Under the pieces are notes generated by a model, which saw only the letters and a list, made by a program, of their open reading frames with translations, searched no databases and had not been told where the DNA came from. Both the position numbers and the translations under genes were made by a program. A DNA stretch of 64,000 bases from the NCBI GenBank assembly GCA_014377485.1, contig JACMPM010000091.1:1-64000 (forward strand). Direction: 5' to 3'. This DNA is from Bacteriovorax sp. (GTDB taxonomy: Bacteria > Bdellovibrionota > Bacteriovoracia > Bacteriovoracales > Bacteriovoracaceae). Below, in pieces: positions 1-9,092 of this stretch; the first letter of the stretch is position 1; each line of letters opens with the position of its first letter.

Positions 1-305
1 TTAATACCAAACGAAAAATCCAACTCGAGTTTTTTCTCAAATTCATTTTTTTGATCTTCAGAAAGAATTTGATAAATAAGTCTTTTAGTATCTTCCCCGG
101 TTAACGGTATTGTCTTAACTTTTATAATTTCACCGTGCACTCGAAGGCCTGGAGAAGTTCCGGAAGTTATATGCAAATCGGAAGCATTGCTATCAACCAT
201 CAACTTAAAAAGCTGTTGAATTTTTAAACCTTCATTCCCAAGATTTTGTGACGTCCCAGTATGGGTGTGGCCTGAAGTTTTGTTGTTCGTATCATCACTA
301 CTCAT
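1..305 (-). CDS. pilT: Twitching motility ATPase PilT, N-terminal part (runs off the window)
   Basis: Reading leftwards from the ATG at 303-305, an open frame continues to the edge of the window (about 101 codons). After a polar Thr/Asn/His-rich start of about 25 residues it contains the stretch ASDLHITSGTSPGLRVHGEI. This is the typical N-terminal PAS-like signature of PilT and PilU retraction ATPases. The Walker motifs lie outside the window. It begins only 10 bases after the pilB stop codon, so the extension and retraction motors of the type IV pilus are probably co-transcribed. PilT hydrolyses ATP at the inner membrane to depolymerise the pilus. PilU is the alternative call and cannot be excluded from this fragment. 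Confidence 0.88.
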   Translation of the reverse strand, partial: MSSDDTNNKTSGHTHTGTSQNLGNEGLKIQQLFKLMVDSNASDLHITSGTSPGLRVHGEIIKVKTIPLTGEDTKRLIYQILSEDQKNEFEKKLELDFSFGI

Positions 306-315
306 AATTTTTATC

Positions 316-1989
316 CTACATTTTATCTGAAGCTGAATTAGAAACTGCTTCATCAACCGTTGTTAGACCTTGAGCTACTTTCGTAAGAGCACACATTCGC
401 AATGTCTTCATTCCTTCTTTAATACCTTGGCGCTTTATTTCGTCTGTTGAACCATGACGAAGAAGAATTTCTTTAATCATTGGTGACATTTCTAAAACTT
501 CATAAATAGCTACTCGACCTTTGTAGCCAGTATTGTTACAGTTTTGACAACCCTTGCCTTTGTAAACAGTAATTTTTGCAGCTGACGTAGGTGAGATCCC
601 GCAGGCCACAAGTATCTCTTGAGTCGCACCAGCATCAATTTCCTTGCAGTCTTTACAAATACGTCGACAAAGCCTTTGAGCAACAATTACGTTTACTGCA
701 GCAGCAACCAGGAACGGTTCAATTCCCATATTGATTAAACGTGTAATGGTACTCGGCGCATCGTTAGTATGCAATGTAGATAAAACCAAGTGACCTGTAA
801 GAGCTGCTTCAATCGCGATCTCTCCAACTTCACCATCTCGAATCTCTCCGACCATGATGATATCTGGATCTTGTCGAAGAAAAGATTTAAGGCAAGCTGC
901 AAAAGTTAAACCAATATCTTTTTTTACGTTAACCTGATTGATACCCTCGAGGTTAAACTCTACTGGGTCTTCAGCTGTTGAAATATTTGTATCAATGGTA
1001 TTGAGTTCTGCTATTGCAGAATAGAGCGTCGTTGTTTTACCAGAACCAGTTGGACCAGTTACAAGGCACATTCCATATGGACGATAGATACCTTCCTTGA
1101 AAACCTCTAATTGTTTTTGTTCAAAACCTAACTTCGTCATATCTAATTGTAGGTTTGAAGAATCCAGAAGTCGCAATACAATTTTTTCGCCGAACAAGGT
1201 TGGAAGTGAAGACACTCGATAGTCGATTGGCTTTCCACCAATCTCTAACTTTATACGCCCATCTTGTGGTTTTCTTTTTTCAGAGATATCCATCTGAGCT
1301 AAAATTTTGACTCTTGATATAATCGGCAACATTAAACTGCGAGGTGGTTTTGCAGCTTCTACTAAACTACCATCTTGACGATAACGAATCCGAAAATTAT
1401 TTTCATAGGGTTCGATATGAATATCTGAACATTTTGTAACAAAAGCTTCTGCCAAAATTCTATTAACGTATCTAATTACATCGTCACCAATATCTTCTTC
1501 ATTAATATTTTCTTCTTTCTTGGAATCAGACTTTATTTCTCTGATTGTTTCAAGAACATCTTCAATGCTCTCAGGCACTCGAGCAAACATATCCGCCCAA
1601 GACGAAAGGCTTGTTAAAATGAATTCGATTGGATACTGAAATAGTGACTGTAGCTCTGCTTGCAACTTAATCAGCGAGGGATCATAAATGGCAATACTAA
1701 CAGCCTTTGCATTTTTCTGAATGGGAATAACTCTGTATTTTATAATGTCACTTTTCTTAACTATTTTAAAAATTCTTTCTGGGATTTTGGCTTTTGATAG
1801 ATCGATATAAGTTAGGTTATAATTTTCAGCTAACTGCTTGGCAAACCGGATGTCATCAAAAAATTTAAATTGTAATAATCCAAGTTCAGAAATTACGAGT
1901 GTGTCCTTATCAATAACTAGAGGTCGTAGATCCTTAATTGGAACCATTCCCGTTTTAGTAATTACTTCAACAAACTCTTTTCTAAACAT
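316..1989 (-). CDS. pilB: Type IV pilus assembly ATPase PilB (GspE family)
   Basis: This 557-residue protein has the full GspE/PilB layout. An N-terminal MshEN-like domain covers about residues 1-150. A linker follows, then the ATPase core with Walker A GPTGSGKTTT near residue 315, the Walker B region DPDIIMVGEIRD, a His box around ALTGHLVLSTLHTND, and a zinc-binding tetracysteine segment (CRRICKDC near 440, CQNC near 480). PilB powers pilin polymerisation at the inner membrane base. pilT follows at once, so the pair makes an extension/retraction module. It sits 76 bases after aroE, so it may be read through from the upstream chain or have its own promoter in that gap. GspE of type II secretion is the alternative, but the pilT neighbour favours PilB. 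Confidence 0.95.
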   Translation of the reverse strand: MFRKEFVEVITKTGMVPIKDLRPLVIDKDTLVISELGLLQFKFFDDIRFAKQLAENYNLTYIDLSKAKIPERIFKIVKKSDIIKYRVIPIQKNAKAVSIAIYDPSLIKLQAELQSLFQYPIEFILTSLSSWADMFARVPESIEDVLETIREIKSDSKKEENINEEDIGDDVIRYVNRILAEAFVTKCSDIHIEPYENNFRIRYRQDGSLVEAAKPPRSLMLPIISRVKILAQMDISEKRKPQDGRIKLEIGGKPIDYRVSSLPTLFGEKIVLRLLDSSNLQLDMTKLGFEQKQLEVFKEGIYRPYGMCLVTGPTGSGKTTTLYSAIAELNTIDTNISTAEDPVEFNLEGINQVNVKKDIGLTFAACLKSFLRQDPDIIMVGEIRDGEVGEIAIEAALTGHLVLSTLHTNDAPSTITRLINMGIEPFLVAAAVNVIVAQRLCRRICKDCKEIDAGATQEILVACGISPTSAAKITVYKGKGCQNCNNTGYKGRVAIYEVLEMSPMIKEILLRHGSTDEIKRQGIKEGMKTLRMCALTKVAQGLTTVDEAVSNSASDKM

Positions 1990-2065
1990 ACTGTTATAAA
2001 ATTCCCTAAAATACTTTCGACATTTTAAAGACTTATCGGCACTAAGAATGTTCTTCTTTAAGATT

Positions 2066-2788
2066 TTAGTTATTTAAATCAAATGGTATAATGGACCAAA
2101 ACGCTAGAGCATAGCGAGCTTGAAGTTCAAGCATTTTTATACCGTCGACGTATTGTAGGGTTTTAGTGGCAAGAGATTGAGAATGCTGTTCGAAATTGTA
2201 ATTATAGTCCCAAAAGATTGTTTTTTTATCAATTTGGCCATTAAAAATAAAATTTCTTGAACAAGTGTTTATGACAATTCTTTGTCCTTCGCCCGAAAAT
2301 TTTTTTTCGAAAATTTCAGATATATTTAATCGATCAAAATGGTTAGATATTTTTCGTGAAAGAATTTGATAGTTAGTAATGCTGCATTTGTTTAAAGCAT
2401 GCTGGGTGACAGTAGACATCACTCCATCGCCCAGGATTATAATTTTGAGTTGCTTGAACTCTTCGATCCAATTATCAAGAATGTCGACTATGGCTAAAAA
2501 ATCAGTATTTTCCCCGATAATAATTCCACCTTTAAGCTTTAAACAATTAATGGCTCCAACGAGAGCTGCTTGCTTTGTTAACTCAATCTCTGGAATAAAA
2601 TGTTTTTTGTACGGGCTAGTAATACTTACCCCGCTGTAAGTTGAGAGGAGCTCTTTGGCTGAAGGAATTTGAGAAGCTTCTGAAAAGTCTAAAAGGCTAT
2701 ATTTAATTTCATTGCCAAGTAATCCTCGATATAGATCTGGAGATCTTGTATGTTGAATATTTTTGCCGACAAGAGCTAAGTTTATCAT
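2066..2788 (-). CDS. aroE: Shikimate dehydrogenase
   Basis: AroE reduces 3-dehydroshikimate to shikimate with NADPH in aromatic amino acid synthesis. The substrate-binding half shows the SRSP-like motif HTRSPDLY near residue 13, the catalytic lysine in SITSPYK (K61) and GENTDF with the catalytic aspartate D96. The nucleotide-binding loop reads IILGDGVMSTVTQHAL and departs from the usual GxGGxxxA. At 240 residues the protein is about 30 shorter than typical AroE, so the cofactor domain is compact. The start overlaps the ribF stop by 4 bases (ATGA), which implies coupled translation. Family assignment is firm. The weak dinucleotide loop leaves some doubt about cofactor preference. Confidence 0.85.
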   Translation of the reverse strand: MINLALVGKNIQHTRSPDLYRGLLGNEIKYSLLDFSEASQIPSAKELLSTYSGVSITSPYKKHFIPEIELTKQAALVGAINCLKLKGGIIIGENTDFLAIVDILDNWIEEFKQLKIIILGDGVMSTVTQHALNKCSITNYQILSRKISNHFDRLNISEIFEKKFSGEGQRIVINTCSRNFIFNGQIDKKTIFWDYNYNFEQHSQSLATKTLQYVDGIKMLELQARYALAFWSIIPFDLNN

Positions 2789-3717
2789 GATTTAAAAAAT
2801 AATTTTGCGGATTGAACATCGCTATCAATTTGAGAAATAAGGTCATTAACGCTGGAGAATTTTTTCTCATCGCGAATTTTCTTTAAAAAAGAAACTCTCA
2901 TCTCTTCTCCATAGATATCTCGATTGAAGTCTAGAAGGTGAGTTTCAATATTAATCTCAATTCCCATATTGAAAGTCGGATTGATTCCAATATTAGTTAC
3001 CGAATTATAAGTCATATCGTGAATCGTTGTCTGAGTTATATAAACACCGCGTGCGGGTATAATCAGCTCTTTCCCATAATCGATATTGGCAGTAGGAAAT
3101 CCAATTTGTTTTCCTCTTCCCTGTCCTTTAATTACTCTTCCTGAAAGGAAGTAAGGCCGGCCCAAAAGAGAAATTACTTTTTCCATTTCGCCTTTTGATA
3201 TTGCAGCTCGAGCGACGCTTGAAGATACAGAATGATTATCCAATCTAAATTCATCTTGAAGTATAAGACTTATATTTTCTTTTTCGCATAGGTTTTTAGC
3301 AAGTTTGTAGTCTCCAGACTTGTTGGCGCCGAAGACAAAATCATGTCCGAGATAAATTTTTCGAATCCCAGAAAAAGAAAAAACATATTTCTCTAAAAAC
3401 TCTTCAGGTAAAAGTGTGCTAAAGTCACGAGTGAAATCAACTTCTAATAAATAATCAACCCCACATTGAGCTAACAACTCTCTTCTTTCAATAAAGGTAT
3501 TAATTAAAAAACCGCTTTGAGCCTTTAGGATCTGAATTGGATGAGGTATAAAGGTTATTACAACAAACTTGCATTTACTTTGTCTACAATCTTGAGAAAT
3601 CCGAGAGAGGAATTCTCTATGTCCAATATGTACACCGTCAAAGTTTCCAATAGTGACTTGAATTTTCTCTTCTGAGTAAATGGTTTTTAATTCACTAATT
3701 TTTTTTACGACTATCAT
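2785..3717 (-). CDS. ribF: Bifunctional riboflavin kinase/FAD synthetase
   Basis: RibF phosphorylates riboflavin to FMN and adenylylates FMN to FAD in the cytoplasm. The N-terminal nucleotidyltransferase domain shows VTIGNFDGVHIGH at residues 22-33, with the HxGH-type motif. The C-terminal flavokinase domain shows GRVIKGQGRGKQIGFPTANI at about 190-210. The length of 310 residues is normal for the family. It overlaps batD upstream by 4 bases and aroE downstream by 4 bases, so it is locked into the Bat transcript. No FMN riboswitch is possible here because there is no leader. Confidence 0.95.
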   Translation of the reverse strand: MIVVKKISELKTIYSEEKIQVTIGNFDGVHIGHREFLSRISQDCRQSKCKFVVITFIPHPIQILKAQSGFLINTFIERRELLAQCGVDYLLEVDFTRDFSTLLPEEFLEKYVFSFSGIRKIYLGHDFVFGANKSGDYKLAKNLCEKENISLILQDEFRLDNHSVSSSVARAAISKGEMEKVISLLGRPYFLSGRVIKGQGRGKQIGFPTANIDYGKELIIPARGVYITQTTIHDMTYNSVTNIGINPTFNMGIEINIETHLLDFNRDIYGEEMRVSFLKKIRDEKKFSSVNDLISQIDSDVQSAKLFFKS

Positions 3718-5453
3718 AAATATTTTAATATCTCTTTGAATTGAGTCCCTTCGAAAGCTGTTTTATTTTCTTTTTTATTTATCCCAAAAGTCTTTTCTTC
3801 ACAAACCATAAGTGCATTTTTAAAATAAGACTTGGCTTCTTTGTTCAAAGGACTTTCGTCAATTATTTGAATAATTGAAACTCCGCCATTAGCCATTTTG
3901 TTTTGTTTATCCAAGACCGATACAACTTTATATAGATCAGAATAATTTAGACCTTTGCTCTTCATATGAGCAATAACTTTTTTCATTTCCGTAGCACGAT
4001 CACTTGTTGCAACAATATTCTTACTTTCAAAATACCATTTTCCGAGCGAGCCAATTATGATTGCCCCAAGACCAAAGTTTAAAAGATCAAACCAGCGGTC
4101 AAACCAACTCGTCTCTCCCTTCATCATTGGACCGACGAGACCAATGGTATTTTTATCTATTTTTTTAGAAGAATCATTCGAAGAAAACAATTTAGAAAGA
4201 AAATCATTTTCAGTACCACTCGTTGGTTGATCTTTGTTTTGATTTTGTCCCTGAGGTGACACTCCAGGACTGCTTGACGGTGTAGCTACTCCGCTTACTT
4301 CAATGCCTGGTACAGGCACCTTTTTTTCAATGTAGTGCCCCGAACTAGGATCAAAATAAGCTAGATTTAAATCACGAGCCTTTAAGTTCATTGGACCTCT
4401 CGCTAAATAAGTATATTCAAATACTTTTTTAGCTGCTTGAGTTCCTAATTCTGTCACTTCAGATTTTGTGTCAAATTGTTCAAGACTATTATCAGTATAA
4501 ATAGCAGGCGCATCCATATTCTCTAAAGCGCCTTTACCTTTTGCTTCGAGCTTTACTTCAATCGGTTCATTGACGAGATATTTAGTTTTGGTAATACTCA
4601 AATTAAATTCATGTTCCCCCACCAAGCCAGTAAATCCAGCTGGAACATTTTCAGTTGGTAATGGCAGAACTTCAATTTCGATTCGAGGGCTCGCAAGATC
4701 TTTATTTTTATAATGCTGAGACCCCATACCAAATCCACCGAATGGAGATGAGTAATCATTCTCTATAACTTGCACTGAAATTGTCATTGGATCTAAAACT
4801 GCGCTACCGACCTTTTCAGGGAATAATTTTGCTGAATAAGCCAATATCCTTTTAAAAACCTGGCCTTTATATTGGACAGTTTCAACGGGAGAATTTATAT
4901 GGTGAAAACGCTTAATAAATTTATTGAGCTTTGGAAATTCTTTAACATCGTTTGCTGCGATAGAAGTTTTAAAATACAAGTAATAATTAACATCAATCGC
5001 TTCGCCCAAGTAAACTCTTGTTTTGGAAGCTGTAGCCTCCATGAAAGCGTCAGCAACTTTTCTAGCTTGCGCAAGAACATTTACGTTAACGTCTTTTACG
5101 TTCGTTAACTTTCCGCCAATTTCTACTTTAATATTCCGAAGAATAACTTGCCCTTGGTGTTCAGCAAATAATTCGTATACATAACTTTGTTCACGTGAGG
5201 TAGTAAATTTACCATTTATAACTGTAGTTGATATTGAGACCCCTTGTTCGCTTTTCCCTTGTACAACGGCACCGCTCGGCGTGAAAGAGATGTATGGTTC
5301 AACATTGCCGGTAGTCTTGATTTTAAAAGTCACAAAGAAACTTTCATTCATCAAAGGCTCGGGCGGGCTTACTTCTACTTCAACTTCTTCTGCCCGAAGG
5401 GTCGGAATAATTAAAAACAAAAATGTTATAACGAATAATTTAATTAATTTCAT
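3714..5453 (-). CDS. batD: BatD-like oxygen tolerance protein
   Basis: This 579-residue protein has a signal peptide (LFVITFLFLIIPTLRA, cleavage near residue 21), a long beta-rich periplasmic region and one C-terminal membrane span near residue 460 (FGLGAIIIGSLGKWYF). A cytoplasmic tail of about 100 residues follows. The opening VEVEVSPPEPLMNESFFVTFKI is typical of BatD proteins, whose tandem beta-sandwich domains are thought to bind partners of the Bat complex in the periplasm. Its start codon shares a base with the stop codon of the BatB/C gene (TAATG), and it overlaps ribF by 4 bases. The biochemical role of BatD is not settled. The name rests on architecture and position in a canonical Bat operon. 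Confidence 0.85.
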   Translation of the reverse strand: MKLIKLFVITFLFLIIPTLRAEEVEVEVSPPEPLMNESFFVTFKIKTTGNVEPYISFTPSGAVVQGKSEQGVSISTTVINGKFTTSREQSYVYELFAEHQGQVILRNIKVEIGGKLTNVKDVNVNVLAQARKVADAFMEATASKTRVYLGEAIDVNYYLYFKTSIAANDVKEFPKLNKFIKRFHHINSPVETVQYKGQVFKRILAYSAKLFPEKVGSAVLDPMTISVQVIENDYSSPFGGFGMGSQHYKNKDLASPRIEIEVLPLPTENVPAGFTGLVGEHEFNLSITKTKYLVNEPIEVKLEAKGKGALENMDAPAIYTDNSLEQFDTKSEVTELGTQAAKKVFEYTYLARGPMNLKARDLNLAYFDPSSGHYIEKKVPVPGIEVSGVATPSSSPGVSPQGQNQNKDQPTSGTENDFLSKLFSSNDSSKKIDKNTIGLVGPMMKGETSWFDRWFDLLNFGLGAIIIGSLGKWYFESKNIVATSDRATEMKKVIAHMKSKGLNYSDLYKVVSVLDKQNKMANGGVSIIQIIDESPLNKEAKSYFKNALMVCEEKTFGINKKENKTAFEGTQFKEILKYL

Positions 5454-7345
5454 TACCAGTCTCTCTTGGGTTTTTTCTCACCACGTTCATTGGTGGATGT
5501 ATCCATCATTTTCTTTTGAAGGTCTCGATCATCACTCATAATCTGTTTTATCATTGCAGGCGTTTTTGTCATACGCCGCTTTTGCTCTATTTCTTTTTCT
5601 TTTTCTTCATGGGTACTTGGTCCGGAATTTTGTTTATCTTCTTCCTTCTTACCCTCCTCTTCTTTTCCTTTATCTTTAACTTTATCTTTTCCTTTTTTTT
5701 CTTCTTTTTTATCGTCAGCATTTTCTTGGTTATCTTTATCTGGTTTTTTATTTTGCTGACCGTCTTGCTTTCCTTGCGGCTTCTCTTGTTGCTTACCGTC
5801 TTTCTTTTGATCTTTGCCTTCTTGCTTTTTACTTACATCATCTTTTTTCTGATTGCCTTGCCCTTTGTTTTTCTTATCGTCTTTGTTATCTTTGTTGTCT
5901 TTGTTGTCTTTGTTGTCTTTGCTCTCTTTGTTTTTATCTTCCTCTTTTTTTTCTTTTTCTTGTTTATTTTTTTGCTTAACATGAGTTCGAAGGTTTTTTC
6001 TTAACTTATCTTTTAGATCATCATTCTTAGAGGTCTTCATCAGATCCTGGATTATTGGTAAAGCTTCTTTAAGTTTGTTTGATTTTAAAAGAGAAGTAGC
6101 ATAATTAAAGCGAACTTCTTCTGAATCATTCTTCTTAGCATATTCAGAATAGAGTTCTGTTGCTCTTTTTGCATCTTTTGCTCTAAGCATTTTCTCTGCT
6201 GTTTTTAATACATATTCTCTGTCGGCTTTTCCTTGTTGAATAAATTCCAAGTCTTTTTTAATTTCAGGAGTAGTTAATACCTGAACTCTAGGAGTCGTAT
6301 CTTCAGCTTCCACCATATTTATGGCAAACAGTAGGCCGAATATAAGAATTAAATTTTTGTTAACTTTAAAAATGGCAAAACGGCCAATCAAGACCGATAG
6401 ACAATAGAGGATGATCGCCGGAATTAAAATATAGTGAGAAAAAACCGGACGTATTCTAAGATCACCAGTGCTTTGTTTGTTATTAAAAGCGGCTCTGAAA
6501 AAGTTTGTAATTTCGTCTGTTGGTAGAGAGTAAGAATTGGCAATCCAGTATTTAAAGTTTTTAACGTTAGAGCCTATTTTTCTAATATAGTTTTCATCAA
6601 GCTTAGTAATGACCGGTTCACCTTTAAAAGTTTTGTAACCTCTAAAGCTTCCATCTTCCCATCGCAACGGTATATTAGATCCTTTAAGCGTCCCGACACC
6701 AACAACTGCAAAATTTACGTTTGCAGGTATGTTTACTTTAAAAGCACCTTCGCTTTCTTCTGCATCAGTAAAAACTAACATATTACCTGATTTAGACTTA
6801 TCGTCTTCGTTTGAATCAAATTCAAAATATTGAATTGCCTCCTCAATTGCTTGAGAAATATTTGATCCACCTGCAACTGAGTTGGTTTTTTCCAATGCTG
6901 CCAATCTCGAATCAATCAAATCGATATCATCGGTGAATGGTATTAATCTTTTTTGAATATCAGAAAAAAGAACAATAGATATTTGGTGACCGGCAGAGTT
7001 TTTCACAAAGTGCCTTGCCAACTGAAGCGACTTCACGAAACGGTTAGGTCTTACATCTTCAGCAAGCATACTTGTAGAGCTATCTATTAAAATAAGTGTT
7101 CTTTGATCGGGTATACTGGCTTTAATTTTCTTTTCGGGCCCACGTAAATCCAAGAGTGCTATCATCATTAAAAATAAGCTAATTGTGTATAAAACGGTAG
7201 ATATTCGACTTGCCCAGGTTCTTTCAAAAAACCAGTACGACTTAACCCATTTAAAAAATTTTGAATTCAATCTGTTTAAAAGTATTCCGATGACTACAAT
7301 CGCAACTATTGCGTAAGTAAAGAATTGAGTATTAACAAATTTCAT
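5453..7345 (-). CDS. batB: BatB/BatC fusion: VWA domain, TPRs and a charged lysine-rich tail
   Basis: The protein has 630 residues. Two N-terminal membrane spans are followed by a von Willebrand A domain whose metal site reads LIDSSTSM (DxSxS) near residue 88. Two more spans lie around 305-350. A TPR-like region covers about 385-455 and is normally found in a separate BatC protein. The last 150 residues are almost entirely Lys, Glu, Asp, Gln and Asn, with a run of KDN triplets. BatB and BatC are usually separate genes, so this is a fused form. The metal site would face the periplasm in the usual topology. It overlaps batA by 4 bases. The charged tail sets up a spurious hydrophobic reading frame on the opposite strand. 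Confidence 0.85.
   Translation of the reverse strand: MKFVNTQFFTYAIVAIVVIGILLNRLNSKFFKWVKSYWFFERTWASRISTVLYTISLFLMMIALLDLRGPEKKIKASIPDQRTLILIDSSTSMLAEDVRPNRFVKSLQLARHFVKNSAGHQISIVLFSDIQKRLIPFTDDIDLIDSRLAALEKTNSVAGGSNISQAIEEAIQYFEFDSNEDDKSKSGNMLVFTDAEESEGAFKVNIPANVNFAVVGVGTLKGSNIPLRWEDGSFRGYKTFKGEPVITKLDENYIRKIGSNVKNFKYWIANSYSLPTDEITNFFRAAFNNKQSTGDLRIRPVFSHYILIPAIILYCLSVLIGRFAIFKVNKNLILIFGLLFAINMVEAEDTTPRVQVLTTPEIKKDLEFIQQGKADREYVLKTAEKMLRAKDAKRATELYSEYAKKNDSEEVRFNYATSLLKSNKLKEALPIIQDLMKTSKNDDLKDKLRKNLRTHVKQKNKQEKEKKEEDKNKESKDNKDNKDNKDNKDDKKNKGQGNQKKDDVSKKQEGKDQKKDGKQQEKPQGKQDGQQNKKPDKDNQENADDKKEEKKGKDKVKDKGKEEEGKKEEDKQNSGPSTHEEKEKEIEQKRRMTKTPAMIKQIMSDDRDLQKKMMDTSTNERGEKKPKRDW
5879..5927. repeat. 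Period-9 tandem repeat inside batB
   Basis: Near-identical 9-base units (tttgttgtc on the plus strand) occur about four times in a row and encode successive Lys-Asp-Asn residues in the charged tail. A unit of 9 keeps the reading frame, so copy-number change would alter tail length without breaking the gene. Slippage is an inference; only the repeat itself is visible. Confidence 0.8.
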
Positions 7346-8322
7346 GGTCCCTCCCTTAAAAGAAGTCGCCTTCCAAGCTCAGCACCAAGTAAGAGAATAA
7401 TTCCAGTCAGGAGGTACTTAAAATATAGTTCTTGATAAATAATTCTACCTGAATGTTCTATCTGAGTTCTTTCCATTTTGTTAATTTCATCTAAAACATT
7501 TTTTAGAGCTTTGTTGTTGCTGGCCATATAAGATTTACCATTAGTCATGTCTGCAATTTCTTTTAAACCTTTGGCATCAACGCTTCCACCAGGAATAACT
7601 TGATATCGCTGTACTCCAAACATATTTGGCCCTACAGGAATTCGAGCGTCCTTGTCCCCTCCAATTCCAACAGTGTAAATTTTAATTTTATTAGCCGCTG
7701 CCATTTCTGCAGCTTGCAATGGAGTTAATGTACCAACATTACTAACTCCATCAGTTAAGAGAAGGATAATTTTACTTTTTGCTTGGGATTGAATCAAACG
7801 TCCAACCGCCAAGGCCAGTGCATCTCCAATATTCGTTCCATCGCCAAGCGGGCCTAGTTTTATTTGTTCAACCATTTTTTTGATGAGTTCTAGATCGGTA
7901 GATAGAGGGAGCAAAGTAAAAACTCTTTCTGCAAAAATAATAATACCAATTCGGTCTTTCGGAAATAGTGATACAAAATCTACAACTTTTTGCTTGGCGG
8001 CTTCAACTCTATTTGGCTTTAAGTCTTCTGCCATCATAGAACGCGATAGATCTATAACAATAAAAATATCATTTACATCAATAGTGTTTTTATCCATTCC
8101 CATTGGTCTGCGTGGTCCAGCAAGTGCGAATGAAATATAGAGCCAACCGATAACACCAACAATAAAGATCAGTGTTCGCAGTATAGGAAGATTTGATTTC
8201 CTATACTTTTTGGGAATAAATAGTTGAGGTTTTCGAAACCAATAAAAAAAACTTATTAGCCAAAAAAGTAAGCCAACTAATCCCCAAAGTGCATAAGTGA
8301 CATGCTGGAATTCAAAACTCAT
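7342..8322 (-). CDS. batA: BatA, VWA-domain membrane protein
   Basis: This 326-residue protein has two N-terminal membrane spans (VTYALWGLVGLLFWLISFFY and a second near 50-70). A von Willebrand A domain with an intact metal site, VIDLSRSMMAED, follows near residue 90. A C-terminal span (LLTGIILLLGAELGRRLL) precedes a short tail. This is the standard BatA layout. BatA and BatB are thought to form the membrane core of a complex linked to stress tolerance in Bacteroidetes, spirochaetes and Bdellovibrionota. It overlaps both neighbours by 4 bases. Confidence 0.9.
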   Translation of the reverse strand: MSFEFQHVTYALWGLVGLLFWLISFFYWFRKPQLFIPKKYRKSNLPILRTLIFIVGVIGWLYISFALAGPRRPMGMDKNTIDVNDIFIVIDLSRSMMAEDLKPNRVEAAKQKVVDFVSLFPKDRIGIIIFAERVFTLLPLSTDLELIKKMVEQIKLGPLGDGTNIGDALALAVGRLIQSQAKSKIILLLTDGVSNVGTLTPLQAAEMAAANKIKIYTVGIGGDKDARIPVGPNMFGVQRYQVIPGGSVDAKGLKEIADMTNGKSYMASNNKALKNVLDEINKMERTQIEHSGRIIYQELYFKYLLTGIILLLGAELGRRLLLREGP

Positions 8323-9092
8323 CTGAAGCTCCTACGAATAGCTTCAAAACTATCTTTAACTTCATTTAAATCTTCAATATTCCAAGATTTTTTATATTGA
8401 TGTTGTTCCATTGTTTTAAAAAAATCATTATAGGATGGAGCTTGTTCACTGAGCAGACTTAACCAATCACGACGAAAGGCATAGATCTCTTCATAATCTT
8501 CACGTTGACTTGCTTTCGTAAATTTTTCATCAATTTTCTTCTTAGAGTTTGCGATTGGATCATACTTAAATTTTTGGATTAAACTCTGAATAGCTTTTCT
8601 TTTGAAAAAAAGAAGAATTATTAAAACGATTAACAACAGAACTGTTACTATTTTCACCAAGTTTGAATAAATTAACCCTTGATCCAATACATAATAATCT
8701 TCTGGGTCTTTGTCAGACTGGGCAATTTTCAAAGGTGGAACCTGAATTCTAACTATTCGCCCTTTATAACTTAATTGCTGTTGGTTGTTTTCTGCAGCTC
8801 TCTTTACAATAAATAGTAGCTTGGCTTCAATTACATCTGCATTATTAGCTGAGACTTCAACGCTTTCAACTTCTGTAGTAAAAAGAGCATTTGCTAAAGT
8901 CATATTTTCAATTTTTTTAAACTCATTTAAATCAGCATTTTCCAAAGGCCATACTTTCAGTATTCCCTCAACAATATCGCCTTCTTTAAGAATTGGAGGT
9001 GGAGTTATTAAAATAATTTCGGCTTGAATTTCTTGTGAATATGCACTACCTGTTAAAAATAAATAGACAATTATTAAGAAAAAGAATTTCAT
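8319..9092 (-). CDS. Bat-operon membrane protein of unknown function
   Basis: This 257-residue protein has a signal peptide (MKFFFLIIVYLFLTGSAYS), a beta-rich periplasmic part to about residue 140, one membrane span near 145-163 (LVKIVTVLLLIVLIILLFF) and a charged helical cytoplasmic tail. Its place between the DUF58 gene and batA is where many Bat operons carry a poorly conserved one-span protein, sometimes a DUF4381-like protein. I do not recognise a definite family. The 4-base overlaps on both sides show that it belongs to the operon. Confidence 0.75.
   Translation of the reverse strand: MKFFFLIIVYLFLTGSAYSQEIQAEIILITPPPILKEGDIVEGILKVWPLENADLNEFKKIENMTLANALFTTEVESVEVSANNADVIEAKLLFIVKRAAENNQQQLSYKGRIVRIQVPPLKIAQSDKDPEDYYVLDQGLIYSNLVKIVTVLLLIVLIILLFFKRKAIQSLIQKFKYDPIANSKKKIDEKFTKASQREDYEEIYAFRRDWLSLLSEQAPSYNDFFKTMEQHQYKKSWNIEDLNEVKDSFEAIRRSFR

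Noticed and set aside
5516-6004. Open frame of 162 codons on the plus strand with very hydrophobic, Phe/Leu-rich product
   Set aside because: It is the antisense of the Lys/Glu/Gln-rich tail of BatB; low-complexity AAG/GAA runs read as Phe/Leu/Ile on the other strand. No ribosome site.
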